From NCBI RefSeq assembly GCF_900167455.1, contig NZ_FUWJ01000002.1, forward strand, positions 1,178,305 through 1,242,304: 64,000 nt of DNA, read 5' to 3'. The notes below the pieces were generated by a model. That model had not been told where the DNA came from and did not search any database. It saw only the letters and a list, made by a program, of their open reading frames with translations. Source of the DNA: Enhydrobacter aerosaccus. Lineage in GTDB: Bacteria > Pseudomonadota > Alphaproteobacteria > Reyranellales > Reyranellaceae. The position numbers were made by a program, and so were the translations under genes. Shown here one piece after another: positions 6,860-14,721 of the stretch (positions are counted from its first letter, which is position 1; the number at the start of each line of letters is the position of its first letter).

Positions 6860-9088
6860 ATGTCGCGCTACCTCCTCTCTCCGGCTCCGGCCGAAGATCC
6901 GCCGCCCGCTCCCACGCCACGGGACTTCAACATTCCCGATGAAGCGTGGGGCACCCGCTCCACTCTCGCCGCACGCCGCCCCGGCGATCCGCTCGATCCG
7001 TCGCTCCAGCGTGAGATCACCATCGCCAACGCAACGCGCGCCGCCGAACTGCAGAACCAGTTCCTCGAGCGCCAGCGCGAGATCCTTCACACTGGTCCCG
7101 ACGCCTTCCTGGCAATGACCGGCCGCGACGCCGCGACGGGCGCCGACGCTGTGCTGGCTCGGCTGGAGGCCGCGCGCCAGGACACGCTGGACCAGGCCGG
7201 CAATGCCGCCCAGCACCGCCTTCTCCAGCAAGCGCTGGCCGATCATCGGCTCGTCGAGCAGGCCACCGTCGCCAATCATGTCGGCCGCCAGACCCAGGCC
7301 TGGCGCCAGGCCACTGCTCAAGCACGCCTCGACCAGCTGCGCAGACAGGCCACCATCGACCATGCCGATCCCGGCGCCATCGAGTCGCTGCATGCCGCGG
7401 CCGACGGTGCCCTCCAGGAGATCGCCCGCACCCGGCCGCAGACCGGGGCTGCCTTCCGCGATCCCGGCACCGAACCGTCGATCTGGCGGGTCGCCATCGA
7501 CGCGGCATTAGGCAAGTTCGACTATCCCTCCTCTATCGTCCTCTACAACCGCGCCGCCGATCGGATCGATCCGGCCGAGCGCGCCATCCTCCAACCGCTG
7601 ATCGAAGGTGCGCGCCAGCACCTCGCCGGCCAGGACTATCTCAAGCGCATCGGCCTGCCCGATACGCAAGACCTCGCCGCGCTCGACGCCGCGCACCAGG
7701 CGGCAACGGCGCAGAACGAGGCCGACTGGCCCGACAATGCGAGCCAGCGCGCGACCAACCAGCATTACCTCGACGTCGCCTTCGGCCGGCAGAAGCTTCA
7801 GGTCGTTCAGGCCAAGGGCGATCTCGTCCAGGCCGTCACCAACTGGCTCGACCAGCCCGCCCCGGACGGCGGCCCCCAGACCCAGCGCCCGCCGCTGCCG
7901 CTCTGGACAAAGCTCAACCAGGACGAACAGCGAGCCGTCGACGACCAGTTGGCAAGAAACGCCAATGCGCAGGCGCTCCATCCGGATAGTCCGCCGCCGA
8001 ACGAGAGTGCCCCTCCGGATGGTTCAATCGATCCTGAGGAACCTCTCCCCCGCCAGGACCCCGGAGTAACGACTGCCGAGACAAACAGTGGCGCTCCAAC
8101 TGGGTCGTCTCAAAAGGACTCCAGGGCAGAATCCGCCACCGTCCCGGCTGCCGCTGCAACTGCCCCAGCAACGGTCGCGCCTGCTGAAGGTCCACCTCTG
8201 GCCGATCTGGCTGCAACTGTCGCACGACAGATCGTTACCCTGGCGCCTGACCTCGCCGCTCCTGCCGCTTTCGCTATCAGCCTCTTGACCCCAATGAACA
8301 GCACCGATGTCGGCTTCGAGCTCGACGATGGGCTGCGAGTCAGGCTGCCTCCCGGTCAACGAACAGCCACGATCGAACGTCGGACCCACAAAGGCATTCT
8401 CGGCATTGGCGAAACGTGGCAGCCGCTCCCTGTTGAAGCAGCCATTGGAGAGACAGGAACCGGCCACCAGGCACTCCTCATCAATCGGGACCAGCTGGAA
8501 CGTGCTGTGGGCCCGGAAGCGGCCAAGCGCGCCCTTGCGAAAGGCGGTGTCGCCCCCAATCCCCAGGTTCCGCCACCGCCAGTACCGTGGATCGTCGAAA
8601 TCCATGTTGCGGAACTGGACAAGGATACCAAAACGATCGTGCATCGTGATGTGCCGGAGGAACGCGTCCGCGACTACTGCCCCAATTATCCGATGATCAA
8701 TCAGGCTGCGCTTGAGGGATCGGCACGGGCGCAAGCCAAAGGCCTCCCGAACGGAATGGCCTACGGACGTTCAGTTCACAAAGAAGTGCAGACAGAAGTG
8801 GAGAAGATGGCGGAGCTCAGGGGAGCTCTCGATGAACGTGGGATCAAGGAACTCCGCGCCGAACAGGCGTTGCTCCGGGGCGAGCCCCTCAGCCACACGC
8901 CTCCTGGTTCGTCGAGGTTGGACGTTCTGGAACTCTATCCGGATCGCCGCACGGCGTGCGTGTATGAAATCAAGACCGGCAATGCACGGTTGAGCAAGGA
9001 GGCGCTGGAGCGCTATGCTAGAGAGGCACAGGCTTACGCCAAAGCAGGTTATGATCGCATTTATGTGGTTGTGGTCCGCGTGCCGTGA
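6860..9088 (+). CDS. Polymorphic-toxin-like protein with C-terminal PD-(D/E)xK nuclease signature
   Basis: A 742-residue protein in three parts. Residues about 40-370 are helical, Gln/Ala-rich and coiled-coil-like, resembling phage virion or delivery regions, but I cannot name a family. Residues about 370-440 are a Pro/Ser/Ala-rich linker. The C-terminal third ends with D688 (SSRLDVLEL), E703 and K705 (CVYEIKTG), an arrangement typical of restriction-endonuclease-fold toxins. The stop overlaps a SUKH-type immunity gene by one base, which strongly supports a toxin role. No signal peptide or transmembrane segment is visible, so export would need a secretion system not encoded here. Start ATG 6860 is the first after an in-frame stop; no good ribosome-binding site precedes it. 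By eye the C-terminal part is less GC-rich than its surroundings. Confidence 0.7.
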   Translation: MSRYLLSPAPAEDPPPAPTPRDFNIPDEAWGTRSTLAARRPGDPLDPSLQREITIANATRAAELQNQFLERQREILHTGPDAFLAMTGRDAATGADAVLARLEAARQDTLDQAGNAAQHRLLQQALADHRLVEQATVANHVGRQTQAWRQATAQARLDQLRRQATIDHADPGAIESLHAAADGALQEIARTRPQTGAAFRDPGTEPSIWRVAIDAALGKFDYPSSIVLYNRAADRIDPAERAILQPLIEGARQHLAGQDYLKRIGLPDTQDLAALDAAHQAATAQNEADWPDNASQRATNQHYLDVAFGRQKLQVVQAKGDLVQAVTNWLDQPAPDGGPQTQRPPLPLWTKLNQDEQRAVDDQLARNANAQALHPDSPPPNESAPPDGSIDPEEPLPRQDPGVTTAETNSGAPTGSSQKDSRAESATVPAAAATAPATVAPAEGPPLADLAATVARQIVTLAPDLAAPAAFAISLLTPMNSTDVGFELDDGLRVRLPPGQRTATIERRTHKGILGIGETWQPLPVEAAIGETGTGHQALLINRDQLERAVGPEAAKRALAKGGVAPNPQVPPPPVPWIVEIHVAELDKDTKTIVHRDVPEERVRDYCPNYPMINQAALEGSARAQAKGLPNGMAYGRSVHKEVQTEVEKMAELRGALDERGIKELRAEQALLRGEPLSHTPPGSSRLDVLELYPDRRTACVYEIKTGNARLSKEALERYAREAQAYAKAGYDRIYVVVVRVP

Positions 9089-9546
9089 TGCCGACCACCT
9101 TGCCGCAAGGTCCAATGACAATGCTCGATCGGCCAGAGATGTGGAAGGAGTTCGACGCCAATCCTCCTGCCGACCCGGCAATGATTAGCCGAGTCGAAGA
9201 CGAATCAGGCTTCAAGTTACCAGAGGATTTCGTTCGCTTCCTGCTGCGAATGAATGGTGGGAGGGGAATGGTCGGAGAAGCATTTCTCGGTCTTTGGCGA
9301 GCAGAAGATCTGGTCCAACACAACAAGGCGTACTCAGCAGATGAAGCTGCACCCGGCTTTTTCATCTTTGGGTCGGACGGCGCGGACGAGGCATTTGGCT
9401 TCGACATGAGATCAGCGGCCCAGCCGGTCGTCTGTCTTCCGTTCATCGGGATGGATTGGGAAAGTGCCATTCCCATCGCCCCCACCTTCACGGAGTTTCT
9501 GGACGTGGTGTCGACCTCGTGGCCCGACGTTCCAGCGCGATTATGA
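9088..9546 (+). CDS. SMI1/KNR4 (SUKH) family immunity protein
   Basis: About 152 residues, cytoplasmic. The SUKH core is clear: ISRVEDESGFKLPEDFVRF, then LLRMNGGRGMVG, the mid-domain LGLWRAEDLVQHN, FFIFGSDGADEAFGFD and VVCLPFIGMDW. SUKH proteins are the most widespread immunity family of contact-dependent and polymorphic nuclease toxins and bind the cognate toxin domain. ATG 9088 overlaps the toxin TGA by one base; a GTG at 9085 and ATGs at 9115 and 9121 are alternative starts. Tight coupling to the upstream toxin fixes the likely partner. It ends 7 bases before the convergent MarR gene. Confidence 0.88.
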   Translation: MPTTLPQGPMTMLDRPEMWKEFDANPPADPAMISRVEDESGFKLPEDFVRFLLRMNGGRGMVGEAFLGLWRAEDLVQHNKAYSADEAAPGFFIFGSDGADEAFGFDMRSAAQPVVCLPFIGMDWESAIPIAPTFTEFLDVVSTSWPDVPARL

Positions 9547-9553
9547 GCATGCC

Positions 9554-9988
9554 TCAGCCCTGCAGTTCTTCCATGTTGGTGTAGAGCCGCTTCAGGGCGG
9601 CGCGCAGGGCCTCCGCTTCGGCCGGCGCGAATCCCTTGAGGGCGATGCGTTCGTAGCGCTCGGCGATCGGCACGATCCGGCGCGTCAGCCGCCGCCCGGC
9701 CGCAGTGACGAACAGCGCGACGGCTCGGGCATCGTCCGGGTCGCGGCGACGGGCGACGAGATCCTTCTTTTCCATCTGGTCGACGAGGCGCGTGAGAGTA
9801 GAGACCTCGATCGACGTTGTCGCCGACAGATCGCCCATGCGCTGGCCGTCGCGTTCCTGCAGGGCTGCCAGGACACGCCAGATCTGGAGCGAGGCGCCGA
9901 GGGGACGCATCTCCTCGCCAAAGGCCGTTGCGATGCGCGCACCGGCGCGGTTCAGGAGATAGGGAAGGTAGGAATCGAGTGGACCCAT
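9554..9988 (-). CDS. MarR-family transcriptional regulator
   Basis: A 144-residue winged-helix repressor. It starts MGPLDSYLPYLLNRAG, and the DNA-binding part shows MGDLSATTSIEVSTLTRLVDQMEKKDLVARRRDPDDARAVALF, where the DPDDARA wing is the family hallmark. It lies 54 bases downstream of a luciferase-like monooxygenase gene on the same strand. A near-perfect AT-rich palindrome upstream of that gene (11142-11165) has the size and type of a MarR operator, so the protein probably represses both genes and responds to a small, perhaps aromatic, ligand. A longer frame begins at 10012, but the Met at 9988 fits the family start better. Confidence 0.88.
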   Translation of the reverse strand: MGPLDSYLPYLLNRAGARIATAFGEEMRPLGASLQIWRVLAALQERDGQRMGDLSATTSIEVSTLTRLVDQMEKKDLVARRRDPDDARAVALFVTAAGRRLTRRIVPIAERYERIALKGFAPAEAEALRAALKRLYTNMEELQG

Positions 9989-10042
9989 GCGCCAGCGTAG
10001 CCGCCGCGGCACGGCACTGCCAGCCGCAGCCCTTCGGCGTCT

Positions 10043-11101
10043 CTACTTCCGGAAGTGCGGCGCCACCTCGCGCATGAAACGATCCATCTGCTCCTTCACC
10101 TGGGCGTGGGGCATCTGGCCGTAATTGAAATAGAGGATCACCTCGGCGATGCCGGCCGCTTCGACCTGCTTCAACGTGTCGACGATATGCTGCGGGCTGC
10201 CGCACAGGATCGATTTGTCGGTGAGCTTCTCCGGCCGCATGTCGCGCAGGATGTTCACGATCTCGACGAAGTACTTGTAGGTCGGCGGCACCTTCTCGCC
10301 CGAAGAGGACGGAAACGCCGCCACCAGGGCATCCTGGAAGTAGCGCACCAGCGCTTCCTTGCCGTGCTGCTCCTCCTGCGGTGTCGAGGCGATATGCACG
10401 AAATAAGAGCACATGGCCCGTCGCATCGGGCGCTTGTACTGCGTCTCGCAAGTGTCGCGATAGACACGGGTCGCGTCGGCAAGCGAGCCGTACACCATTG
10501 CCGCCGCGAACGGCGCATAGATCACGTTCCAGTCGTTGCGGGCCGCGAGCTCCATCGACGGTCGCGAGAAGCAGGCCACGTAGGGGCGCAGCGGCTTCTG
10601 CGCCGGCTTCGGCCGCACCTCGATATCCTCGAACTGGTAGAACTTGCCCTTGTGGGACCACTTGCCGGTTTCCGTCCAGGCGCGCCACACGATCTCTAGT
10701 CCCTCGGCGAACAGCTCCGCCGAGTCGGCGAACGGCGCCTGGAACGGTTCGTATTCCTTGCGGTCGTAGCCGCGGCCCGCGGCGAAATCGACACGCCCAC
10801 CAGAGAGCAGGTCGAGGGTCGCCCATTCCTCGGCAACATGCAGCGGATGGTGCACCGGGAGCAGCGTCACGGCCGGCGCGAGGCGCAGCTTCTTGGTGGC
10901 GCCCGCAAGCTGCGCCAGCATGGCGAGCGGCGAGGCATTGACACCCAGCAGGTTGAAATGATGCTCGCCGATCCATGCCGAGTTCAGGCCGATCTCCTCG
11001 GCGTAGAGAGCCTCGGCGAAAATGTCCTTCAGGAAATCCTCGGCCGTGCGCGTGTTGCCGGGATAGCGGTTGTCGCTGAGCGTGAAGTAGCCGAAGTCCA
11101 T
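10043..11101 (-). CDS. LLM-class flavin-dependent oxidoreductase (luciferase-like monooxygenase)
   Basis: A 352-residue TIM-barrel flavoprotein of the bacterial luciferase-like family, which uses reduced FMN and O2 to oxidise small organic substrates. Family features are the start MDFGYFTLSD, AEEIGLNSAWIGEHHF (about 32-47), LAPAVTLLPVHHPLHVAEEWATLDLLSGGR split over 75-106, and GRGYDRKEYEPF. The substrate is not predictable. The start ATG 11099-11101 has an AAAGAGGAAA Shine-Dalgarno. A 24-base palindrome lies 41 bases upstream, and a MarR regulator follows on the same strand, indicating ligand-controlled expression. Confidence 0.85.
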   Translation of the reverse strand: MDFGYFTLSDNRYPGNTRTAEDFLKDIFAEALYAEEIGLNSAWIGEHHFNLLGVNASPLAMLAQLAGATKKLRLAPAVTLLPVHHPLHVAEEWATLDLLSGGRVDFAAGRGYDRKEYEPFQAPFADSAELFAEGLEIVWRAWTETGKWSHKGKFYQFEDIEVRPKPAQKPLRPYVACFSRPSMELAARNDWNVIYAPFAAAMVYGSLADATRVYRDTCETQYKRPMRRAMCSYFVHIASTPQEEQHGKEALVRYFQDALVAAFPSSSGEKVPPTYKYFVEIVNILRDMRPEKLTDKSILCGSPQHIVDTLKQVEAAGIAEVILYFNYGQMPHAQVKEQMDRFMREVAPHFRK

Positions 11102-11141
11102 GACGTTTCCTCTTTGATTGCCGTCATGGTGCACTCTGGCG

Positions 11142-11165
11142 ATTTATTTGTAAATGCAAATAAAT
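11142..11165. promoter_or_regulatory. Perfect palindrome, probable MarR operator
   Basis: Arms ATTTATTTG (11142-11150) and CAAATAAAT (11157-11165) are exact reverse complements around the hexamer TAAATG. The all-but-pure AT composition stands out in GC-rich DNA. It lies 41 bases upstream of the luciferase-like monooxygenase start, whose operon encodes a MarR protein. MarR-family operators are typically palindromes of about this length. Confidence 0.7.
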
Positions 11166-11190
11166 GGGCAGAGAGTCCTGCCATCCATTG

Positions 11191-11979
11191 TCAGTCGGGC
11201 TGCACCGCAATCCCCAGGCCCTCAAGGAGCCCCGATTGCTCGCTTTCGCTGACGGTCAGACCGGCATAGTCGGCGAGCACCGCCAGATTGAGACCCGACA
11301 GCCGAGACCCGCGAAGATCGGCATTGCGCAGCTTGGCCCGATCCCATTCCACCCGGTCGAGCTGGCACGCCGACAGCATGGCGTCGCTCAGATCGGTGTC
11401 GATGAAGGAGGCTTCCGAGAACTTGCAGGACAGGAACTGGCAATTCTGTAGCTGCAGACCCGACAGGTCACCGAAGCTGAAGTTGCATCCGTCGAAGGAG
11501 GCCCTGGCCAGTGTCGAGCGTCGGGACAGCGCCTTGGTGAAACTCGAATGGCCGAACTGGACGCCGCGGAAACTGCATTCGACCGCGTGCACGTTGTAGA
11601 GGTCGCAACGTTCGAACGAGCAGGTGGCGAAATTGCACTTGGTCATCTCTGCCGCCTGCAAGTCGCAAAAGGCAAAGCTGCTGCCCTTCTTCTGTTCGAC
11701 ATCGAACAGGGTGCATCCGGTGAAGCGCGTGCCCGGGAGCTTGCAGCTCGCGAAGCGCGTCGGCGCGAACCGGCAGTCCTCGAATATCGATCCAGAGAAA
11801 TCGACGCCCCGGATCAGCGGCACGCGGAACAGGCATCGCTCGAAGCGGCTTTCGGACAAGTCGGCCTCGTCGAGGACGAGGTCCGGCGGGAACAGGATGT
11901 TGCAAAATGACCGTGTGTGCGCGGTCGACAGCAACTCGTCGGCGGAGATCGAGCGGTGGATCGGGTGCTCATCGGCCAT
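11191..11979 (-). CDS. Pentapeptide-repeat protein
   Basis: A 262-residue protein that from about residue 38 to 235 consists of tandem A(D/N)LxX-type pentapeptides, for example ADLSESRFERCLF, SGSIFEDCRF, ADLRGSRLSGLNL. These form a right-handed quadrilateral beta-helix. It has an unusual number of cysteines in the repeat faces (patterns such as FxxCxF). No signal peptide is seen. Some relatives mimic DNA and protect gyrase from quinolones; others have no known role, so I give none. It starts at ATG 11977-11979 and is followed by the operator region of the monooxygenase. Confidence 0.88.
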   Translation of the reverse strand: MADEHPIHRSISADELLSTAHTRSFCNILFPPDLVLDEADLSESRFERCLFRVPLIRGVDFSGSIFEDCRFAPTRFASCKLPGTRFTGCTLFDVEQKKGSSFAFCDLQAAEMTKCNFATCSFERCDLYNVHAVECSFRGVQFGHSSFTKALSRRSTLARASFDGCNFSFGDLSGLQLQNCQFLSCKFSEASFIDTDLSDAMLSACQLDRVEWDRAKLRNADLRGSRLSGLNLAVLADYAGLTVSESEQSGLLEGLGIAVQPD

Positions 11980-12021
11980 AAGGCTTGCCCTCGCCGAAGG
12001 AGATGAGGCGCGGAGTAGCCG

Positions 12022-12924
12022 CTATGCTGCCTTGGTAACGATCTCCGCCAGGGACATCAGCCAGTCACGGAACGCCTTGATCTTGCGCCGGCGGATCGCC
12101 TCGGCGGGATAGACGACATAGTAGGCGTACTCCGATGGCATCCTGAAATCGAACGGCATGACCAGCCGGCCGGCCTTGAGATCGGGGGCGACCAGCGGCG
12201 CCCGTCCGAGCGCGACCCCGAGTCCGTCCATGGCGGCCTGGTAGGCGGCGAGGGCGAAATCGAAGGTAACGCCGCGCGAGGCATCGATGCCCTTGACGCC
12301 CGCCGCGGTCAGCCAGACCTGCCAATCGTCGGGGAAGCTACCGATATGCAGCAGCGTGAAGCGCTTGAGGTCGGCTGGCTTCTGCAACGCATTCGGGCCC
12401 TTGAGCAGGGTCGGCGCACAGACCGGCATCACGTCCTCGCCGACCAGCCGCTCGGCCACGAGATTGGGCCAGTGGCCGCGGCCGTAGCGGATGCCGATAT
12501 CGACATCCTCCCGCGAAAAATCGACCAGGCCGGTGTTAGTGCTGATCCGAACGTCGATCTCGGGATGAGAGCGTTGAAAGCCCCCAAGCCGCGGCACCAG
12601 CCATTTGGTGGCGAAGGAGGCGGTGGTGGTAACGGTCACATGGCCGCCGCGGTCCTTCTGCAGCAGCTTCTCCGTTGCCTCGTTGAGCTGATCGAAGGCT
12701 GCCCGCACCGCCGGCAGATAAGCCTGGCCCGCCTCGGAGAGCAGCAGCGAGCGGTTTCTCCGCACGAATAATTTTAATCCGAGCCGCTGTTCCAGCCCGC
12801 GCACCTGATGGCTGATTGCGGCCTGCGTCACGCTCAGCTCTTCGGCGGCATCGGTAAAACTCATATGGCGAGCGGCTGCCTCGAAAGCGCGCAAACCGTT
12901 GAGCGGGGGAAGGGTTCTCTTCAT
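12022..12924 (-). CDS. LysR-family regulator, GcvA-like (copy 1)
   Basis: A 300-residue LysR-type regulator. The N-terminal helix-turn-helix reads PPLNGLRAFEAAARHMSFTDAAEELSVTQAAISHQVRGLE (here split for length: LNGLRAFEAAARHMSF, then TQAAISHQVRGLEQRLG), the form typical of GcvA relatives, followed by a substrate-binding domain from about residue 90. I chose ATG 12922-12924 (MKRTLPPLNG) because upstream residues look non-coding. It is divergent from a DUF1127 gene 134 bases away. A second LysR/DUF1127 pair with the same layout lies at 42598-43904. LysR proteins usually act on the adjacent divergent gene; the ligand is unknown. Confidence 0.9.
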   Translation of the reverse strand: MKRTLPPLNGLRAFEAAARHMSFTDAAEELSVTQAAISHQVRGLEQRLGLKLFVRRNRSLLLSEAGQAYLPAVRAAFDQLNEATEKLLQKDRGGHVTVTTTASFATKWLVPRLGGFQRSHPEIDVRISTNTGLVDFSREDVDIGIRYGRGHWPNLVAERLVGEDVMPVCAPTLLKGPNALQKPADLKRFTLLHIGSFPDDWQVWLTAAGVKGIDASRGVTFDFALAAYQAAMDGLGVALGRAPLVAPDLKAGRLVMPFDFRMPSEYAYYVVYPAEAIRRRKIKAFRDWLMSLAEIVTKAA

Positions 12925-12950
12925 CGGAATTCCCTTAGAAAAGCAGTGGC

Positions 12951-12966
12951 TTTCGCATGAGCAAAA
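12951..12966. promoter_or_regulatory. Imperfect inverted repeat in the LysR/DUF1127 intergenic region
   Basis: TTTCGC (12951-12956) and GCAAAA (12961-12966) form a six-base inverted repeat with one mismatch around ATGA, 26 bases upstream of the LysR start. It is a candidate binding site for that regulator; the sequence is AT-rich compared with the flanks. Confidence 0.3.
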
Positions 12967-13058
12967 TTTATCAAAACAGGACAATCCGTCGTTTGTAAAG
13001 CCCCCGGCCGATGCGCAAATCCCGACAACAAATGCTTTTCCTGTCGGGGAGCCCTCCC

Positions 13059-13262
13059 ATGGCCAGCCTGTCCGTCCATTTCGTTTCCCATACTCCCGGT
13101 GCCGGTACCCTTACCGCGTTGAAGAAGACGATCGCGACGTGGCGCCGCCGCAACCGGGAACGCCGCGAACTGCTCAGTCTCGACGGTCGCGCCATCCGCG
13201 ATCTCGGGACGACACCGCAAGCGGTCCAATTCGAAGCCAACAAGCCCTTCTGGCGCGCCTGA
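13059..13262 (+). CDS. DUF1127 small protein (copy 1)
   Basis: A 67-residue basic protein starting MASLSVHF. The last 40 residues are the DUF1127 (YjiS-like) domain: WRRRNRERRELLSLDGRAIRDLG, cut here after 20, then a tail ending NKPFWRA. DUF1127 proteins in Alphaproteobacteria are small, arginine-rich and in some species bind RNA or influence phosphate, carbon and stress physiology. It is divergent from a GcvA-like LysR regulator and ends before a strong intrinsic terminator. A paralogue at 43665-43904 ends DKSFWG in the same context. The start at ATG 13059 follows a GGGGAG Shine-Dalgarno. Confidence 0.85.
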   Translation: MASLSVHFVSHTPGAGTLTALKKTIATWRRRNRERRELLSLDGRAIRDLGTTPQAVQFEANKPFWRA

Positions 13263-13322
13263 TCCCCTGATCCGGAGCCGAGGTCCTTCCACCCTGCCGG
13301 GCCTCTTCCCTCTCCGGTGACT

Positions 13323-13371
13323 GCCGGCGGTCGACTCCTCAGCCTCCCTGTCGACCGCCGGCTTTTTCTTT
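13323..13371 (+). terminator. Strong intrinsic terminator after DUF1127 gene
   Basis: Perfect 13-base arms GCCGGCGGTCGAC (13323-13335) and GTCGACCGCCGGC (13350-13362) with a 14-base loop, followed by TTTTTCTTT (13363-13371). It lies 60 bases after the DUF1127 stop. Confidence 0.85.
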
Positions 13372-13404
13372 GCCCGCTGCCGCTGCGCTTGCTAGACGCG
13401 GCGC

Positions 13405-14622
13405 GTGGCGCTTTCCGACCTTCAGATCCAGACTCTCGCGCGCGATGCCATCCAGTGTGCCGCTGCCGGAGACTTCGCCGCAGCGGAACCGATGCTGGCG
13501 CAGGTTGCCGCGGCGCGTCCCAATTCCGGCCAGGCCCTTCATCTGCTCGGCCAGGCGCGGCTCAAGCTTCGCCGCTTCGCCGAGGCGCGTGAGCCGCTCG
13601 AGCGGGCCGCCAAGTTCCTGCCGCGCGATCCGGCGCCGCATGTCAATCTCGCCGGCTGCCTCACCATGCTGGGCGAGCATGCGGCGGCGCTGGCCGCCCT
13701 CGACCGCGCCGTCCGGATCAAGCCGGGTGAGGTCCCTATTCTGCATAATCGCGGCCGTGCGCTCGAGGCGCTGGGCCGCTTCGACGAAGCACGGGCCGCC
13801 TATGACGAGGCGCTGGCGATCGATCACCGCTTCATGCCGTCGCTGATGGCGCGCGCAAATTTGCTCGCGGCCCAGGGCGACCGCATGGGAGCGCTGGCCG
13901 ATCTCGACATGGCCCTGACCAATCGGCCCGACGACGCTGCGCTGAAGCTGCGGCGCGCCGAACTCCTGCTGGAGCAGGGCGACTGGCTGCGAGGCCTGCC
14001 CGACTACGAGGCGCGGCTCGAGCTGCCGGGCGACAGGTACATCCCGGATCTGCCGCGCTGGCAGGGCGAGCCCCTGTCGGGCCGACTGCTGATCTATCCG
14101 GAGCAGACCGATATCGATGGCGATCAGGCCATTCGCGATACCCTGATGCTGGCACGGGGCGTCGATGCGGTCGTGCAGTGCAGTCCAAGGATCGCCGATT
14201 GGCTTGCCGTGCCGACCACCAGCCGCGGCAATCCTCTGGAGGGCTTCGCCGCCGCCGCGCCGTTGCGCAGCTTGCCCTATCTGCTCGATTGGAATCCGCA
14301 GGCTTTGCCGCCGCCCGTGGCGCTTCGGTCGAAGCCCGAGCCGGGTGACGGCATCGGCTGGTTCACCAGCCTGGAGCTGCCAGCGCAGCGGACGATCGAA
14401 CGCGATCCCGGCAGGATTGCGTCCTGCAAGCTCGTCGTCGCCGACGATGTGTGGCCGGCCCACCTCGCCGCCGCCCTCGGCATTCCAACAGTAATGCTTC
14501 TGGGAGCGGGCGCGGACTGGCTGTGGCGGTCGCAACGTGGCCCCTCGCCCTGGTATCCGCACCTCGAACTGTTGAACGCAAACGACGCCGAAGCGCTAGC
14601 GGCCCGCCTCGCCCGGTGCTGA
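13405..14622 (+). CDS. TPR-repeat protein with glycosyltransferase-9-like C-terminal region
   Basis: A 405-residue cytoplasmic protein beginning with GTG at 13405. Residues about 5-200 contain five or six tetratricopeptide repeats, for example LHLLGQARLKLRRFAEAREPLERA and PILHNRGRALEALGRFDEAR (each shortened). Residues about 225-405 lack repeats and resemble the C-terminal half of TPR proteins with a heptosyltransferase-like fold: a WQGEPLSGRLLIYPEQ segment, a middle part with IGWFTSLELP, then DVWPAHLAAALGIPTVMLLGAGADWLW, which is the donor-site pattern. Only one lobe is convincing, so catalytic activity is doubtful. It is flanked by a terminator upstream and an exporter gene 99 bases downstream. 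Confidence 0.75.
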   Translation: MALSDLQIQTLARDAIQCAAAGDFAAAEPMLAQVAAARPNSGQALHLLGQARLKLRRFAEAREPLERAAKFLPRDPAPHVNLAGCLTMLGEHAAALAALDRAVRIKPGEVPILHNRGRALEALGRFDEARAAYDEALAIDHRFMPSLMARANLLAAQGDRMGALADLDMALTNRPDDAALKLRRAELLLEQGDWLRGLPDYEARLELPGDRYIPDLPRWQGEPLSGRLLIYPEQTDIDGDQAIRDTLMLARGVDAVVQCSPRIADWLAVPTTSRGNPLEGFAAAAPLRSLPYLLDWNPQALPPPVALRSKPEPGDGIGWFTSLELPAQRTIERDPGRIASCKLVVADDVWPAHLAAALGIPTVMLLGAGADWLWRSQRGPSPWYPHLELLNANDAEALAARLARC

Positions 14623-14721
14623 TATCCGCCTCCCGCATGGGAGGAAATTCATGATGAGCAGCGATCGCGGCCTCGGTATCCGTGGCAGCGGATCAGACGC
14701 CCTCGGCGCGGCGGAGACGAC

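Noticed and set aside
6407..7393. Minus-strand open frame over the 6448-6859 gap and the toxin gene start
   Set aside because: It crosses inverted repeats and the plus-strand toxin gene, has no good start site and no recognisable domain.
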